This document shows positions 1 to 8,699 of a stretch of 39,687 nucleotides of DNA, one piece after another. The notes under the pieces were generated by a model. The model ran no database searches and had not been told where the DNA came from. It worked only from the letters and a program-made list of their open reading frames with translations. The position numbers and the translations under genes are program-made. The first letter of the stretch is position 1. Each line of letters begins with the position of its first letter. The stretch comes from Negativicutes bacterium (GTDB lineage: Bacteria; Bacillota; Negativicutes; Veillonellales; Veillonellaceae), in the NCBI GenBank assembly GCA_009929605.1, contig SAAC01000011.1:1-39687 (forward strand), given 5' to 3'.

Positions 1-91
1 GGAGCGCTTTGATTTCGCATCGATCTTCAAATCTTAAGTGTTGTCCTCTTTCGCGAGGTAGGGTATTAATGGTATTATTTAGGTAGTCCAT
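1..91 (-). CDS. IS30-family-like transposase, N-terminal fragment (runs off window)
   Basis: A minus-strand reading frame starts with ATG at 91 and is open to the window edge, giving 30 residues. It contains RERGQHLRFEDRCEIKAL, which resembles the start of the N-terminal helix-turn-helix domain of IS30-family transposases (pattern G-x-H-L-x-x-x-D-R-x-x-I). A Shine-Dalgarno-like CCGGAG lies 9 bases before the ATG. The catalytic DDE domain would be outside the window. I could not define the terminal inverted repeat of the element; it should lie between this gene and about position 260. The family call rests on 30 residues only. Confidence 0.55.
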   Translation of the reverse strand, partial: MDYLNNTINTLPRERGQHLRFEDRCEIKAL

Positions 92-344
92 AGTGATTGA
101 CTCCGGTTAATTTTGTGTCGTAACTTAATTTTACCATTGATGCAATCCTATGGATCTTTTTATTTAGTTTTAGTGTTTAATTTCATTCTACAATTTACGT
201 AAACTTTCATTATTTTTATTAATGCAGCACATAAACCCACTAATATCAGCACTCTTTCACTTAAGCAAAAAAAATGATGACTTCAAATATAATTAAATAT
301 ATCTAAAGTCATCGAACTATCGTTTCTTTTTTATTATTTTGTAT
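92..344. other. AT-rich intergenic stretch, probable IS end plus terminator
   Basis: No gene is supported here. The left part, next to the transposase start, probably contains the end of the insertion sequence. The right part holds the transcription terminator of the tRNA gene. The rest is AT-rich, with no open frame of note. Confidence 0.5.
268..313 (-). terminator. Rho-independent terminator after tRNA
   Basis: On the minus strand, arm 306-313 pairs with 276-283 (GATGACTT and its complement). The helix extends inward over an AT-rich stretch with two mismatches and is followed by a run of U (A run on + at 268-274). It follows the tRNA gene in the direction of transcription. Confidence 0.7.
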
Positions 345-419
345 TGGTGGGCCCACCTGGGATCGAACCAGGGACCGATCGGTTATGAGCCGATTGCTCT
401 ACCCCTGAGCTATAGGCCC
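345..419 (-). tRNA. tRNA with CAU anticodon, probably tRNA-Ile2 (lysidine-modified)
   Basis: A complete cloverleaf can be folded on the minus strand. The 7-bp acceptor stem GGGCCTA/TGGGCCC has one T-G wobble, the D-arm contains AGCTCAGGGGTAGAGC, the anticodon loop is CTCATAA, and the T-arm is CCTGGTTCGATCCCAGG. The discriminator base is A and the CCA is encoded (345-347). CAU could mean elongator Met, initiator or Ile2. The acceptor pairs C4-G69 and C5-G68 are known TilS recognition features of Ile2, and the anticodon stem-loop matches Bacillus tRNA-Ile2 closely as I recall it, so Ile2 is favoured. It has its own promoter. Confidence 0.92.
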
Positions 420-439
420 AATAGATAATCTACCTAACA

Positions 440-469
440 ATTATACTGAACTATACCTAGACTCGTCAA
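440..469 (-). promoter_or_regulatory. Sigma-70 promoter of the tRNA gene
   Basis: On the minus strand TTGACG (464-469) and TATAAT (440-445) are separated by 18 bases, and the tRNA 5' end lies about 20 bases downstream. The -35 box overlaps the folE stop codon. Confidence 0.8.
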
Positions 470-1035
470 GCTTTTAACATCATAAATCGTTGAATCATAG
501 CGTCTTCATTAAAGATACCTTTCGTAGTAAGGGTTGTAGTTTTACTATCCGTGCTCTTCACACCACGGGCACTCATACAGCTATGGCAAGCAGTAATATG
601 TACAATTACATCGTCCGAACCGGTGGCCAAGGAAATCACCTCGGCAATATCCTCGCCGATTTTTTCTTGTAATTGTAATCGTTTACAGCAAAGTTCAGCA
701 ATGCGAGGAATTTTAGACAAGCCAATGACCCCTCCTTTGGGCATATAACCGATACTAATATTCATGTTATACATCAATGCCATATGGTGTTCACAGTTGG
801 AAAAACAAGTGATATCTTTCACCACGACCATCTGGTTCGTGTCCACGGGGAATGTTTTGCCATGCATCTTGGCGATATCTGCATTGCTATATTGAATGCC
901 TGCATACATTTCATGCATCATATGGGCTATCCGTTTAGGTGTTTCAAGCAATCCTTCACGATTCGGGTCCTCACCAATGGCCTCTAGCAATTGGTACACT
1001 AGGGATTCTATTTTTTTCGTATCTATTTGACTCAT
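466..1035 (-). CDS. folE: GTP cyclohydrolase I (type IA)
   Basis: Converts GTP to 7,8-dihydroneopterin triphosphate and formate, the entry reaction for folate and also for 7-deazaguanine (queuosine precursor) synthesis. The 189-residue length is normal for the family. Zinc ligands are visible as C81 and H84 (CEHH) and C153 (CHSCM). The conserved stretch GLSKIPRIAELC with QLQEKIGEDIA and the RGVKS motif are present. It lies 7 bases after queE and is the last gene of a queD-queE-folE unit, so the enzyme here probably supplies QueD; folate synthesis may share it. A purine-rich AAGGGGGTG precedes the ATG. No queC or queF is seen in the window. Confidence 0.93.
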   Translation of the reverse strand: MSQIDTKKIESLVYQLLEAIGEDPNREGLLETPKRIAHMMHEMYAGIQYSNADIAKMHGKTFPVDTNQMVVVKDITCFSNCEHHMALMYNMNISIGYMPKGGVIGLSKIPRIAELCCKRLQLQEKIGEDIAEVISLATGSDDVIVHITACHSCMSARGVKSTDSKTTTLTTKGIFNEDAMIQRFMMLKA

Positions 1036-1042
1036 AAATTAG

Positions 1043-1702
1043 CTACACCCCCTTCTCGTTCGGATCCCAAATAAATTTATGAATTTGCAGCTGTAACCGC
1101 ACATTTTGCAAATTATGGTCCTTCATATAGTCCACAATAGTTACCGCCTCTATTTGCCCCCATATAGGCGACACATAGGCTTGTGCTTTCGTAGGATAGG
1201 TCTCAAGAACACGACGCATTCTGTCTAAATCCTGCGGTGTACCTACTACAAATTTCAACAAATCACGCTCAGTGGCGGCTTTCATAATATCTAGATTCAT
1301 AGAGTCCTCAGCCAATGAGGACGGGCCCTTGTAATCGTAGGTGAAAAACACATTGTCCCGGTGAAAGCTCGGCACAATGGTGCCATTCGTCTCTATATTA
1401 AAATCATATTGTTTGTTTCGTTTCGTTAACTCATCGATGAGCTCTATGACCTCTGGTTCCTGCAATAATGGTTCGCCACCAGTGATAGTAACACGGTGAT
1501 TGCCTAACTGTTCTATTTTGTCAGTCACCTCTTGGACCGTCAATTGCTCATAGTCCACCTCAGGACCATAGCTATAGGTCGTATCACAATAGGAACAACG
1601 GATATTACAATCATAGAGCCGTAGGAATGTGCATAAGAACCCTTGGCGAGAACCTTCCCCATCAATGGAAGCAAACATCTCAATCACGTTCATAAGTCGC
1701 AA
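1043..1702 (-). CDS. queE: 7-carboxy-7-deazaguanine synthase (radical SAM)
   Basis: Radical SAM enzyme that converts 6-carboxy-tetrahydropterin to 7-carboxy-7-deazaguanine, the step after QueD. The CX3CX2C cluster motif is C32, C36, C39 (CNIRCSYC). It is preceded by the family signature SIDGEGSRQG and followed by the SAM-binding TITGGEPLLQ. I keep a TTG start at 1702 because AGAAGGA sits 4-5 bases before it. The ATG at 1693, which would give the more usual N-terminus MNVIEMF, has the same ribosome site about 13 bases away. The gene overlaps the end of queD by 23 bases (14 if the ATG is used), so translation is probably coupled. Confidence 0.93.
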   Translation of the reverse strand: MRLMNVIEMFASIDGEGSRQGFLCTFLRLYDCNIRCSYCDTTYSYGPEVDYEQLTVQEVTDKIEQLGNHRVTITGGEPLLQEPEVIELIDELTKRNKQYDFNIETNGTIVPSFHRDNVFFTYDYKGPSSLAEDSMNLDIMKAATERDLLKFVVGTPQDLDRMRRVLETYPTKAQAYVSPIWGQIEAVTIVDYMKDHNLQNVRLQLQIHKFIWDPNEKGV

Positions 1703-2018
1703 TATTTCCTTCTGATTCTTGTACTTCTACTTTAAAACATGTTTCACCTAATTCATCAGCAATCCATTTCGCCATGTTCTCAGCAGTTGGATTAATATCC
1801 CCCATCACATCGTTGATATGTTGGTGATCTAAACGACCGTGGATTTTTTCCTTGATGATGGTAAAATCGATGACCATACCATTGTGATCAAGTTCCTTGG
1901 ACCGACAATGAACAATAATAATCCAATTATGTCCATGTAAATTTTGACACTTACTAGGATAATCTAATTTGAGTTGATGAGAGGCGCTCACCTCTAGCCG
2001 TTTGGAAACTGTATACAT
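1680..2018 (-). CDS. queD: 6-carboxy-5,6,7,8-tetrahydropterin synthase
   Basis: Turns dihydroneopterin triphosphate into 6-carboxytetrahydropterin in queuosine biosynthesis (PTPS/QueD family). At 112 residues it has the family zinc ligands H14, H28 and H30 (SASH, LHGH), the catalytic-type Cys24 in CQNLHGHNW, LDHQHIND around residues 63-70 and a late acidic ligand in VQESEGN. It is the first gene of the queD-queE-folE unit, with an extended -10 promoter and a leader of about 110 bases that folds in an unusual way. The ribosome site before the ATG is weak (ATGAG). Confidence 0.93.
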   Translation of the reverse strand: MYTVSKRLEVSASHQLKLDYPSKCQNLHGHNWIIIVHCRSKELDHNGMVIDFTIIKEKIHGRLDHQHINDVMGDINPTAENMAKWIADELGETCFKVEVQESEGNIATYERD

Positions 2019-2131
2019 ATTTATCTCATTTCTATTAATTCATAATATTAGCGAAACACCTAGCCAACATCCATATATGTTGTCCGGACCGCGCTTACTA
2101 TTTAACAACTAGGGTTAGTATTTGAAAACCA
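2019..2131 (-). promoter_or_regulatory. Structured 5' leader of queD-queE-folE, possible pseudoknot
   Basis: On the minus strand, CCTAG (2109-2113) can pair with CTAGG (2059-2063), AGCG (2092-2095) with CGCT (2050-2053), and CAACAT (2077-2082) with ATGTTG (2065-2070). The order is a-b-c-c'-a'-b', so the first two helices cross, as in an H-type pseudoknot with an embedded hairpin. The downstream genes are preQ1-pathway genes, which are often riboswitch-controlled. I cannot match it to the preQ1-I or preQ1-II consensus that I know. The helices are short, so chance pairing is possible. Confidence 0.3.
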
Positions 2132-2137
2132 TTTCTT

Positions 2138-2146
2138 ATTATAGCA
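2138..2146 (-). promoter_or_regulatory. Extended -10 promoter for queD-queE-folE
   Basis: Minus-strand TGCTATAAT (TG at 2145-2146, TATAAT at 2138-2143) is an extended -10 element. No good -35 hexamer is seen 16-18 bases upstream, which is common for extended -10 promoters. Confidence 0.6.
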
Positions 2147-2151
2147 CAAAT

Positions 2152-2174
2152 CGGCCCATACATTGTATGGACCG
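2152..2174 (-). terminator. Possible terminator after rpoD
   Basis: CGGTCCATA and TATGGGCCG pair over 9 bp (one G-U) around a 5-base loop, 18 bases after the rpoD stop. Only a weak U stretch (ATTTG) follows, so termination may be partial. The hairpin sits just upstream of the queD -10 element. Confidence 0.4.
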
Positions 2175-2192
2175 TATGTTTCATATCTTCTA

Positions 2193-3347
2193 TTATAAGA
2201 AGTCTTTAATTTTATCGCGTTTGCCACGATTACGTAATTTTGTTAACGCTTTGCCTTCAATTTGACGAATACGTTCACGAGTTACGTTAAAATGTTGACC
2301 TACTTCTTCAAGTGTACGCGGTTTACCATCTTTCAAACCGAAACGAAGCAGAAGAACTTGTTGCTCTCTTTCAGTAAGGCATGTAAATACGTCCTCAATT
2401 TGCTCACGAAGCAAAATATAGCTCGCTGCATCATCTGGAGCGATAGCGTCTTGGTCTTCAATGAAATCGCCTAAATGTGAATCTTCTTCTTCACCGATTG
2501 GCGTTTCTAAAGATACTGGTTCTTGTGCGATTTTTTGAATTTCGCGAACACGCTCTACCGTAATCCCCATACCTTCAGCAATTTCTTCTGGTAATGGTTC
2601 GCGGCCTTTATCCTGTAATAATTGACGAGAAATACGAATCAATTTATTGATTGTTTCCACCATATGTACTGGAATACGGATAGTTCTCGCTTGGTCAGCG
2701 ATAGCACGAGTAATGGCCTGGCGAATCCACCAAGTAGCATAAGTAGAGAATTTGTACCCTTTATGATGGTCAAATTTATCTACTGCCTTGATTAAACCAA
2801 GATTACCTTCCTGAATCAAATCCAAGAATAACATTCCACGACCAACATAGCGTTTAGCAATACTAACAACGAGACGAAGGTTGGCATCCACCAATTTTTT
2901 CTTGGCTTTTTCACCTAGCTTGATTTCCTTATATGTGGCATCTTCTTTCGTAGCTGCTTCGATTTGCTCCGCCAATACGATTTCTTCTGAACCAGATAAC
3001 AATGGCACTCGGCCAATTTCCTTGAGGTACATACGTACAGGATCATCAATGTTAACTCCTGTATCGATACTCAAATCAATATTAATATTTTTTTCCGAAT
3101 GTGTGTCATCATCGTCTGCCACAATATCTGTATCATCAGCAGCTTCCACTGCTTCATCTGGCACAACTTCAATATTTAACTTGGTGAAAGTTGTATAAAT
3201 ATCATCCAATTGCTCTGCCGTTAATTCAGTTTGCTCATGAAGAGCATCTGCTATTTCTGCTTGCGTCAAAACTCCCTCTTGACGGCCTTTTTCGAGAAGT
3301 TGAGCTACAATCTCCTCAATTTGACTTTTATGTTCTTTCTTAGCCAC
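2193..3347 (-). CDS. rpoD: Primary sigma factor (RpoD/SigA)
   Basis: Housekeeping sigma-70 that directs RNA polymerase to most promoters. It has 384 residues: region 1.1 with an acidic stretch (about 1-90), region 1.2 starting [12 protein letters not shown], region 2 with [16 protein letters not shown] (-10 recognition and melting), region 3, and region 4 with [19 protein letters not shown] (the -35 recognition helix) near the C-terminus. The start is GTG, 8 bases after AAAGGA. It follows dnaG by 37 bases, the classic macromolecular-synthesis operon order but without rpsU in the window. Confidence 0.97.
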   Translation of the reverse strand: MAKKEHKSQIEEIVAQLLEKGRQEGVLTQAEIADALHEQTELTAEQLDDIYTTFTKLNIEVVPDEAVEAADDTDIVADDDDTHSEKNINIDLSIDTGVNIDDPVRMYLKEIGRVPLLSGSEEIVLAEQIEAATKEDATYKEIKLGEKAKKKLVDANLRLVVSIAKRYVGRGMLFLDLIQEGNLGLIKAVDKFDHHKGYKFSTYATWWIRQAITRAIADQARTIRIPVHMVETINKLIRISRQLLQDKGREPLPEEIAEGMGITVERVREIQKIAQEPVSLETPIGEEEDSHLGDFIEDQDAIAPDDAASYILLREQIEDVFTCLTEREQQVLLLRFGLKDGKPRTLEEVGQHFNVTRERIRQIEGKALTKLRNRGKRDKIKDFL

Positions 3348-3384
3348 AGCGCTCTTCCTTTCTCAGTTTCTACCTAGATTACTT

Positions 3385-5169
3385 CTATTTTGACCATTCA
3401 TTAATAATTTTTTGAATTTCCTGACACTTGTGTAATTCGCCAATGAAGGTCGAATCTCCTGCACGATTTAGTTGATCAGCTAATCTTGAATGAAATTTAT
3501 ATTGCTCCCGTAATGATCTGAGCCTTACAGATCTAATCAAACCACGTAACCGCGCCATGTCACGTCCTGTATTTTCAAGTATCATGAGTCTAGCATATTC
3601 CGTATATTCTTCTTTTGTTAATGTTTCCTCTACAGTCGTAGTATCAAAACCATTGTGACTAGAATATATAGACCCTAACTTTTCTATTATAGCCCGATGT
3701 TCAATATTTTGAAAGTCCTCTAACGGTAAATATTGTAAAACTTCCTGTAAACTTTCACCATCATTAATGGCCATGGCCATTAATTGTTCCTCATCAGGGG
3801 ATACGGCCTGTGTCATTTTTGTCACTGATTGTACCTCAGTAGGCAGTTCAATATTGCCCTTTTTTGTGTAATTGCGGAAATATCTAAATACCGTACTGTT
3901 GTCGAGCCACAATGGCATCGCCAAAGACCGTAACATATCCTCTCGTTGTGTTTGACTCTCCGTATGGGCAATGTAAGGGAACATATCCTGTAATACAGCC
4001 TGTTTCCCATCAGAGTCATTTGTATCATGTTGAAGTAATGACTCATTCAATAAATAATCAAAAGGCTTGATGGCCTTGGACACCAATTCTTCAAAGGCCT
4101 TTGCCCCGTGATTACGCACATAATCATCAGGATCCTTACCATCAGGCATGGCTAGTACACGCACTTTAAAGTCTGTATTTTGCAACAACTCAATGGCTCG
4201 TTTAGCTGCCTGTTGCCCTGCACCATCCATATCATAAGCCAATACAATTTCATCAGCTTGTCGCATTAATAAATGTCCATGGTCATTCGTATACGCCGTC
4301 CCCAAGGAGGCTACCACATTTGTTATACCCTTGTTGTGCGCTGAAATAACGTCCATATACCCTTCAACGAGTATAGCCTGTTTCGTTTCACGGATGCGTT
4401 TATAAGCCTTATCAAAGGCAAAGAGCAATTTTCCTTTATCAAAGATAGGTGATTCTGGAGAGTTCAAATATTTAGGAGAACTATCATCCATCACGCGCCC
4501 ACCAAATCCAACGACACGACCTTTACCATCCATGATAGGGAACATCACACGATTTCGGAAGAAATCATAGGCTCGTCCCTCAGAGTTTTTACGGGCCAAA
4601 TTGAGTTCCAGTAACACAGAATCCTCAATGCCACGCTCGCGGAATGCTTTATACAGTCGATCCCAACCTTCTGGGGCAAACCCCAATCGGAAATTATCAA
4701 TCGTTTCCTTTGTGAGGCCTCGTTTTTTAAGGTACTCCAAGCCTACCTTACCAAGAGATGTTTGAGTTAAACAATTATGGAAAAATGAAGCTGCTAATTC
4801 ATTAGCCTCATATAATTTCTTGCGATGCAACTCACGCGCTCGTTGTTGTGGTGATAATTCTTGCTCTGGCAATGCAATATTTGCGCGATTAGCTAATTTT
4901 TCAAGAGCCTCTGGAAATGTTAAGTGTTCTATTTCCATCAAAAATTTAATAGAGTTTCCCGATGCACGGCAACCAAAGCAATAATAAAACCCTTTCTCTG
5001 GTGATACGCTAAAGGACGCTGTTTTTTCATTATGGAATGGGCAACAGCCCCAATAATTCTGTCCTTTTTTCTTTAAGGCTACATGCTCGGATACAACAGA
5101 GACAATATCATTGGCATCTTTAATTTGTTCAATTAGTTCATTGTCAAAATATCGACTCAATCCTAACAC
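3385..5169 (-). CDS. dnaG: DNA primase
   Basis: Synthesises RNA primers at the replication fork. It has 594 residues, with the N-terminal CHC2 zinc finger C43, H46, C64, C67 (CPFHNEKT and YYCFGC), the catalytic core, a Toprim domain (ILVEGYMDVIS and LAYDMDGAGQQAAKRA), and a C-terminal helicase-interaction region rich in helices. The start is GTG with AAGGT 9 bases upstream. It lies upstream of rpoD in one transcription unit. The promoter must lie in the AT-rich gap of about 200 bases before it. Confidence 0.97.
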   Translation of the reverse strand: MLGLSRYFDNELIEQIKDANDIVSVVSEHVALKKKGQNYWGCCPFHNEKTASFSVSPEKGFYYCFGCRASGNSIKFLMEIEHLTFPEALEKLANRANIALPEQELSPQQRARELHRKKLYEANELAASFFHNCLTQTSLGKVGLEYLKKRGLTKETIDNFRLGFAPEGWDRLYKAFRERGIEDSVLLELNLARKNSEGRAYDFFRNRVMFPIMDGKGRVVGFGGRVMDDSSPKYLNSPESPIFDKGKLLFAFDKAYKRIRETKQAILVEGYMDVISAHNKGITNVVASLGTAYTNDHGHLLMRQADEIVLAYDMDGAGQQAAKRAIELLQNTDFKVRVLAMPDGKDPDDYVRNHGAKAFEELVSKAIKPFDYLLNESLLQHDTNDSDGKQAVLQDMFPYIAHTESQTQREDMLRSLAMPLWLDNSTVFRYFRNYTKKGNIELPTEVQSVTKMTQAVSPDEEQLMAMAINDGESLQEVLQYLPLEDFQNIEHRAIIEKLGSIYSSHNGFDTTTVEETLTKEEYTEYARLMILENTGRDMARLRGLIRSVRLRSLREQYKFHSRLADQLNRAGDSTFIGELHKCQEIQKIINEWSK

Positions 5170-5484
5170 CTACTTTCTACCTTAAACCTTACTTTCATTA
5201 TATTCGATAGAGACCTATAAAAGTCCTCTATGTATTTGCTAATTTGCTATATCAGTATGGCATATATGCTATAACTCTATGATTTGTATTTAATGCAATA
5301 GACAATACTACGTCAGAGTACCTGTGTTAACCATGAATTATATATCCCTATACTGATTAAAGATTTATATAGTCCTGTACTGATAAAGATAGGCTGCAAT
5401 GCGAACATTGCAGCCTAGATTCTTTAATTTATAATCTAATATTAGAGTTAAATCACGTTTGTAATCTCGCGCTAATATTAAATT
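5170..5484. other. Intergenic region between rny and dnaG
   Basis: This 315-base gap holds no supported gene. It contains the rny terminator hairpin (5391-5416) and, to its left, an AT-rich stretch that must include the dnaG promoter. The best candidates on the minus strand are TTAACA-17-TATTGT in the middle of the gap and a lone TATAAT at 5197-5202 close to dnaG. Neither is convincing alone. Confidence 0.5.
5391..5416 (-). terminator. Terminator hairpin after rny
   Basis: A perfect 10-bp stem (AGGCTGCAAT and its complement) with a 6-base loop lies about 70 bases after the rny stop. On the minus strand it is followed by ATCTTTATC, a weak U stretch. It is also nearly symmetric on the other strand. 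Confidence 0.6.
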
Positions 5485-7020
5485 TTATTTTGCGTAATCT
5501 ACCACACGTGTTTCACGGATGATAACTACTTTGATTTGACCTGGGTATTCTAACTCAGATTCAATACGTTTGATAATGTCACGAACTAACAATGTAGATT
5601 CTGCTTCATCAATACGATCAGGTTTTACTACGACACGAATTTCACGACCCGCTTGAATAGCAAAACATTTTTCAACGCCGTCAAAGGATTCAGCGATTTC
5701 TTCGAGTTTACTTAAGCGTTTCAAGTAGTTTTCTAATGTTTCACGACGAGCACCTGGACGAGCTGCAGAAATCGCATCTGCTGCAGCCACTAATACTGCT
5801 TCTACAGATTGGAATTCTTCGTCACCATGATGGGCACCGATACAGTTTACTACAAGAGCGCTTTCACGATATTTTCTAGCTACATCAACACCGATTTGAA
5901 CGTGGGAACCTTCAATTTCACGGTCAAGAGCTTTACCAATATCATGAATCAAACCACCGCGTTTAGCGAGGGCTACATCACAACCAAGTTCAGCAGCCAT
6001 AATGCCTGCCAAATGGGATACTTCGATGGAATGTTTCAATACGTTTTGACCATAGCTTGTACGATATTTCAAGCGGCCAAGAATCTTGATAATTTCAGGA
6101 TGTAAGCCATGAACATCAGCTTCAAATGTAGCCTGTTCACCAGCTTCTTTAATCGTTTGATCTACTTCTTTACGAGCTTTAGCCACCATCTCTTCAATAC
6201 GAGCTGGATGGATACGACCGTCTACAATCAATTTTTCAAGAGCAATACGTGCTACTTCACGACGAATTGGATCAAAACCAGATAAGATAACTGCTTCTGG
6301 TGTATCATCAATAATCAAATCAATACCAGTCAATGTTTCAAGGGCACGAATGTTACGGCCTTCACGACCGATAATACGACCTTTCATTTCATCATTTGGC
6401 AATGCTACTACAGATACTGTAGATTCTGCCACATGGTCAGCTGCACAACGTTGAATAGCTACTGCAATAATTTCTCTTGCATTTTTCTCAGCTTCATCTT
6501 TCGCTTGTTGTTCCATATCTTTTACCATAACAGCTGTTTCGTGACGGATTTCTTGTTCCACATTGTTAAGCAAAATGGATTTTGCTTCTTCAAAGGTCAT
6601 ACCAGAAATACGTTCCAATTCAGCCATTTGTTGATCGTGTAAAGCTTCCACTTTTTCACGACTTGCATTTAAATCAGATTCTTTACGATGTAAAGATTCT
6701 TCTTTACGTTCGATAGTATCTAATTTTTTGTCAAGAGATTCTTCTTTTTGAAGAATACGACGTTCCATACGTTGTAATTCCGTACGACGATCTTTGTTTT
6801 CTCTTTCTACATCAGAGCGAAGTTTATGAATTTCTTCTTTCGCTTCGAGCAATGCTTCTTTCTTTTTAGACTCTGCTGCCTGTTCTCCAGCGGCTACGAT
6901 ACGAGCTGCCTCTTGTTCGGCTTGGTTGAGCTTACCTTCGGCAATATTTTTACGTAAAAAGTAACCAACACCTAAACCTATGAGAACCATTACAACAGCG
7001 ATTAGACTATATTCTAAAAT
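5485..7020 (-). CDS. rny: Ribonuclease Y (membrane-anchored endoribonuclease)
   Basis: Major endonuclease starting mRNA decay in many Firmicutes. The order is one N-terminal membrane segment (about residues 3-24), a long coiled coil (about 30-195), a KH RNA-binding domain with [15 protein letters not shown], and an HD domain with [10 protein letters not shown] and GLIHDIGKA. The start is a problem. The GTG at 7029 lies inside the Shine-Dalgarno sequence AAGGAGGTGA (7026-7035) and cannot use it. An in-frame ATT at 7020 lies exactly 8 bases after AGGAGG. The next ATG would remove about half of the membrane segment. I therefore place the start at the ATT (511 residues). It has its own promoter after recX and a hairpin in the leader. 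Confidence 0.93.
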   Translation of the reverse strand: MLEYSLIAVVMVLIGLGVGYFLRKNIAEGKLNQAEQEAARIVAAGEQAAESKKKEALLEAKEEIHKLRSDVERENKDRRTELQRMERRILQKEESLDKKLDTIERKEESLHRKESDLNASREKVEALHDQQMAELERISGMTFEEAKSILLNNVEQEIRHETAVMVKDMEQQAKDEAEKNAREIIAVAIQRCAADHVAESTVSVVALPNDEMKGRIIGREGRNIRALETLTGIDLIIDDTPEAVILSGFDPIRREVARIALEKLIVDGRIHPARIEEMVAKARKEVDQTIKEAGEQATFEADVHGLHPEIIKILGRLKYRTSYGQNVLKHSIEVSHLAGIMAAELGCDVALAKRGGLIHDIGKALDREIEGSHVQIGVDVARKYRESALVVNCIGAHHGDEEFQSVEAVLVAAADAISAARPGARRETLENYLKRLSKLEEIAESFDGVEKCFAIQAGREIRVVVKPDRIDEAESTLLVRDIIKRIESELEYPGQIKVVIIRETRVVDYAK

Positions 7021-7040
7021 GAGTCTCACCTCCTTCTGTC

Positions 7041-7071
7041 AAAAAAATAAGAGCCGATAACATCGGCTCTT
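7041..7071 (-). terminator. Intrinsic-terminator-like hairpin in the rny leader (possible attenuator)
   Basis: On the minus strand AAGAGCCGAT (7062-7071) pairs with ATCGGCTCTT (7049-7058) over 10 bp, followed by A and seven U. The U run ends about 6 bases before the rny Shine-Dalgarno sequence. It would stop both recA-recX readthrough and transcripts from the rny promoter at 7136-7164. An upstream CGGC (7077-7080) can pair with the GCCG of the stem, giving a short competing hairpin. Confidence 0.8.
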
Positions 7072-7135
7072 GGGTTGCCGTATATTAATTCATAAAATTA
7101 AGACCCTATAAATATATATAAATAAGGCTATTCTA

Positions 7136-7164
7136 ATTTTATGCTTAAAGCCCTATTCTGTCAA
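7136..7164 (-). promoter_or_regulatory. Strong sigma-70 promoter for rny
   Basis: Minus-strand TTGACA (7159-7164), a 17-base spacer and TAAAAT (7136-7141) form a near-consensus promoter just after the recX stop. The transcript would have a leader of about 110 bases that includes the terminator-like hairpin. Confidence 0.85.
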
Positions 7165-7167
7165 GAA

Positions 7168-7656
7168 TTAAGGCTTTAGTTCATTACATACAGCACGTAT
7201 AATAGCAGGGGAAAACCCTCGATTTTTTAATGCACTAATCACTTTCGATTCATTTACAATTCGCCCCTCTGCAAGCTCATTTGTAAAATCACTATACATT
7301 GATTGGCATACCACATCTTTTCCAAATTTACGTTCTACCACTTTAAAGGCAGCCGCCATTTCATCATACCCTTGAATTTGACTCGGCGCCTCTAATCCAC
7401 GCTGTTTCATTTTCTGTTTGATAAAAAAAGCTCCGTATTTCTGTTCTTTCATCATGTAGGCCAAGACTTGATCCGCTAACCGTTGGTCATTCAAATAGTC
7501 GTATTCAATCATCTTAGCCTCAACTTGATCGATGAGCTCGTTGGAGATATTCTTACGACGCATTTTCTGTCGCAATTCATAACAACTCAAGAAACGTTGC
7601 CCTAAAAAACGAAGGGCTTGATCCATCGCTTGTGGTAATGTTATGTCAGTATCCAT
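7168..7656 (-). CDS. recX: Regulatory protein RecX
   Basis: Modulates RecA filament activity. It has 162 residues, mostly helical, with the repeated three-helix pattern of RecX, for example FLGQRFLSCYELRQKMRRK and the YDYLNDQRLADQ motif, then FIKQKMKQRG. It overlaps the recA stop by one base (TAATG), so it is cotranscribed and probably translationally coupled with recA. The identification rests on both the motifs and the position after recA. Confidence 0.9.
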   Translation of the reverse strand: MDTDITLPQAMDQALRFLGQRFLSCYELRQKMRRKNISNELIDQVEAKMIEYDYLNDQRLADQVLAYMMKEQKYGAFFIKQKMKQRGLEAPSQIQGYDEMAAAFKVVERKFGKDVVCQSMYSDFTNELAEGRIVNESKVISALKNRGFSPAIIRAVCNELKP

Positions 7657-8699
7657 TACTCTTGCTCTTCGTGAACTTCTTCACCAATTACATCGATTTC
7701 TTCAGGCCCTACAGCCAATGTGTCGCGGATGATACGATCGATTTCAAGTGCCACTTCTGGATGCTCATTCAAATAGGCTTTTGCAGATTCTTTACCTTGG
7801 CCCATACGTTCCCCATTATAGGAATACCACGCACCAGATTTATTGATGATATCCATGCTTGTACCAATATCGATGAGTGTACCTTCCTTAGAAATACCAG
7901 TACCGTACATCAAATCGAATTCCGCCACTTTAAATGGAGGTGCCACTTTATTTTTAACAACTTTTACTTTTGTACGAGTGCCTACATTTTCATTGTTTGC
8001 TTTAATCAATTCACCTTTACGTACATCAAGACGTACAGAGGAATAGAATTTCAACGCACGACCACCAGTTGTTGTTTCAGGGTTACCGAACATAACACCT
8101 ACTTTTTCACGCAATTGGTTGATGAAAATAACAACAGTTTTGGATTTGCTGATGATACCAGTCAATTTACGAAGGGCTTTACTCATCAAGCGCGCTTGTA
8201 AACCTACGTGTGCATCGCCCATTTCACCTTCGATTTCGGCTTTTGGCACAAGCGCTGCTACAGAGTCGACTACGACGATATCTACTGCTCCACTGCGCAC
8301 TAGAGATTCTGTGATTTCCAATGCTTGTTCCCCATTATCTGGTTGGGAAATCAACAAATTGTTAATGTCTACGCCCAAATTACGAGCATATACTGGATCC
8401 ATCGCATGTTCTGCGTCGATGAAAGCTGCAATACCACCTTGTTTTTGCGCTTCTGCTACAGCATGAAGAGCTACTGTTGTTTTACCAGAGGATTCTGGAC
8501 CGTAGATTTCGATTACACGGCCACGAGGGAACCCGCCCACACCTACAGCAAGGTCAATCGCCAAGGAGCCTGTAGAAATAACTTCTACATTCATTTTATC
8601 TGCTGCTTCACCAAGGCGCATGATGGCCCCTTTACCAAAGTCTTTCTCGATTTGTTTTAACGCGTTATCTAACGCTGCTTGTCTGCCGTCTACTGCCAT
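7656..8699 (-). CDS. recA: Recombinase RecA
   Basis: ATP-dependent strand-exchange protein of homologous recombination and, in organisms with an SOS system, coprotease. It has 347 residues. Walker A is GPESSGKT at 67-74, Walker [13 protein letters not shown] lies near 140-151, loop L1 region [15 protein letters not shown] and the INQLREKVG stretch are present, and the C-terminus is acidic (EEVHEEQE). It overlaps the cinA stop by one base. No promoter or LexA-type operator of its own is apparent, so its mRNA comes from upstream genes. Confidence 0.98.
   Translation of the reverse strand: MAVDGRQAALDNALKQIEKDFGKGAIMRLGEAADKMNVEVISTGSLAIDLAVGVGGFPRGRVIEIYGPESSGKTTVALHAVAEAQKQGGIAAFIDAEHAMDPVYARNLGVDINNLLISQPDNGEQALEITESLVRSGAVDIVVVDSVAALVPKAEIEGEMGDAHVGLQARLMSKALRKLTGIISKSKTVVIFINQLREKVGVMFGNPETTTGGRALKFYSSVRLDVRKGELIKANNENVGTRTKVKVVKNKVAPPFKVAEFDLMYGTGISKEGTLIDIGTSMDIINKSGAWYSYNGERMGQGKESAKAYLNEHPEVALEIDRIIRDTLAVGPEEIDVIGEEVHEEQE

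Noticed and set aside
2019..2131. Calling the queD leader a preQ1 riboswitch
   Set aside because: The loop and A-rich tail of preQ1-I and the stem pattern of preQ1-II are not present; only unclassified structure is supported.
7632..8660. Several long open frames on the plus strand opposite recA
   Set aside because: They mirror a strongly conserved gene, have no ribosome sites, and translate to Cys/Phe/His-rich sequence typical of antisense frames.
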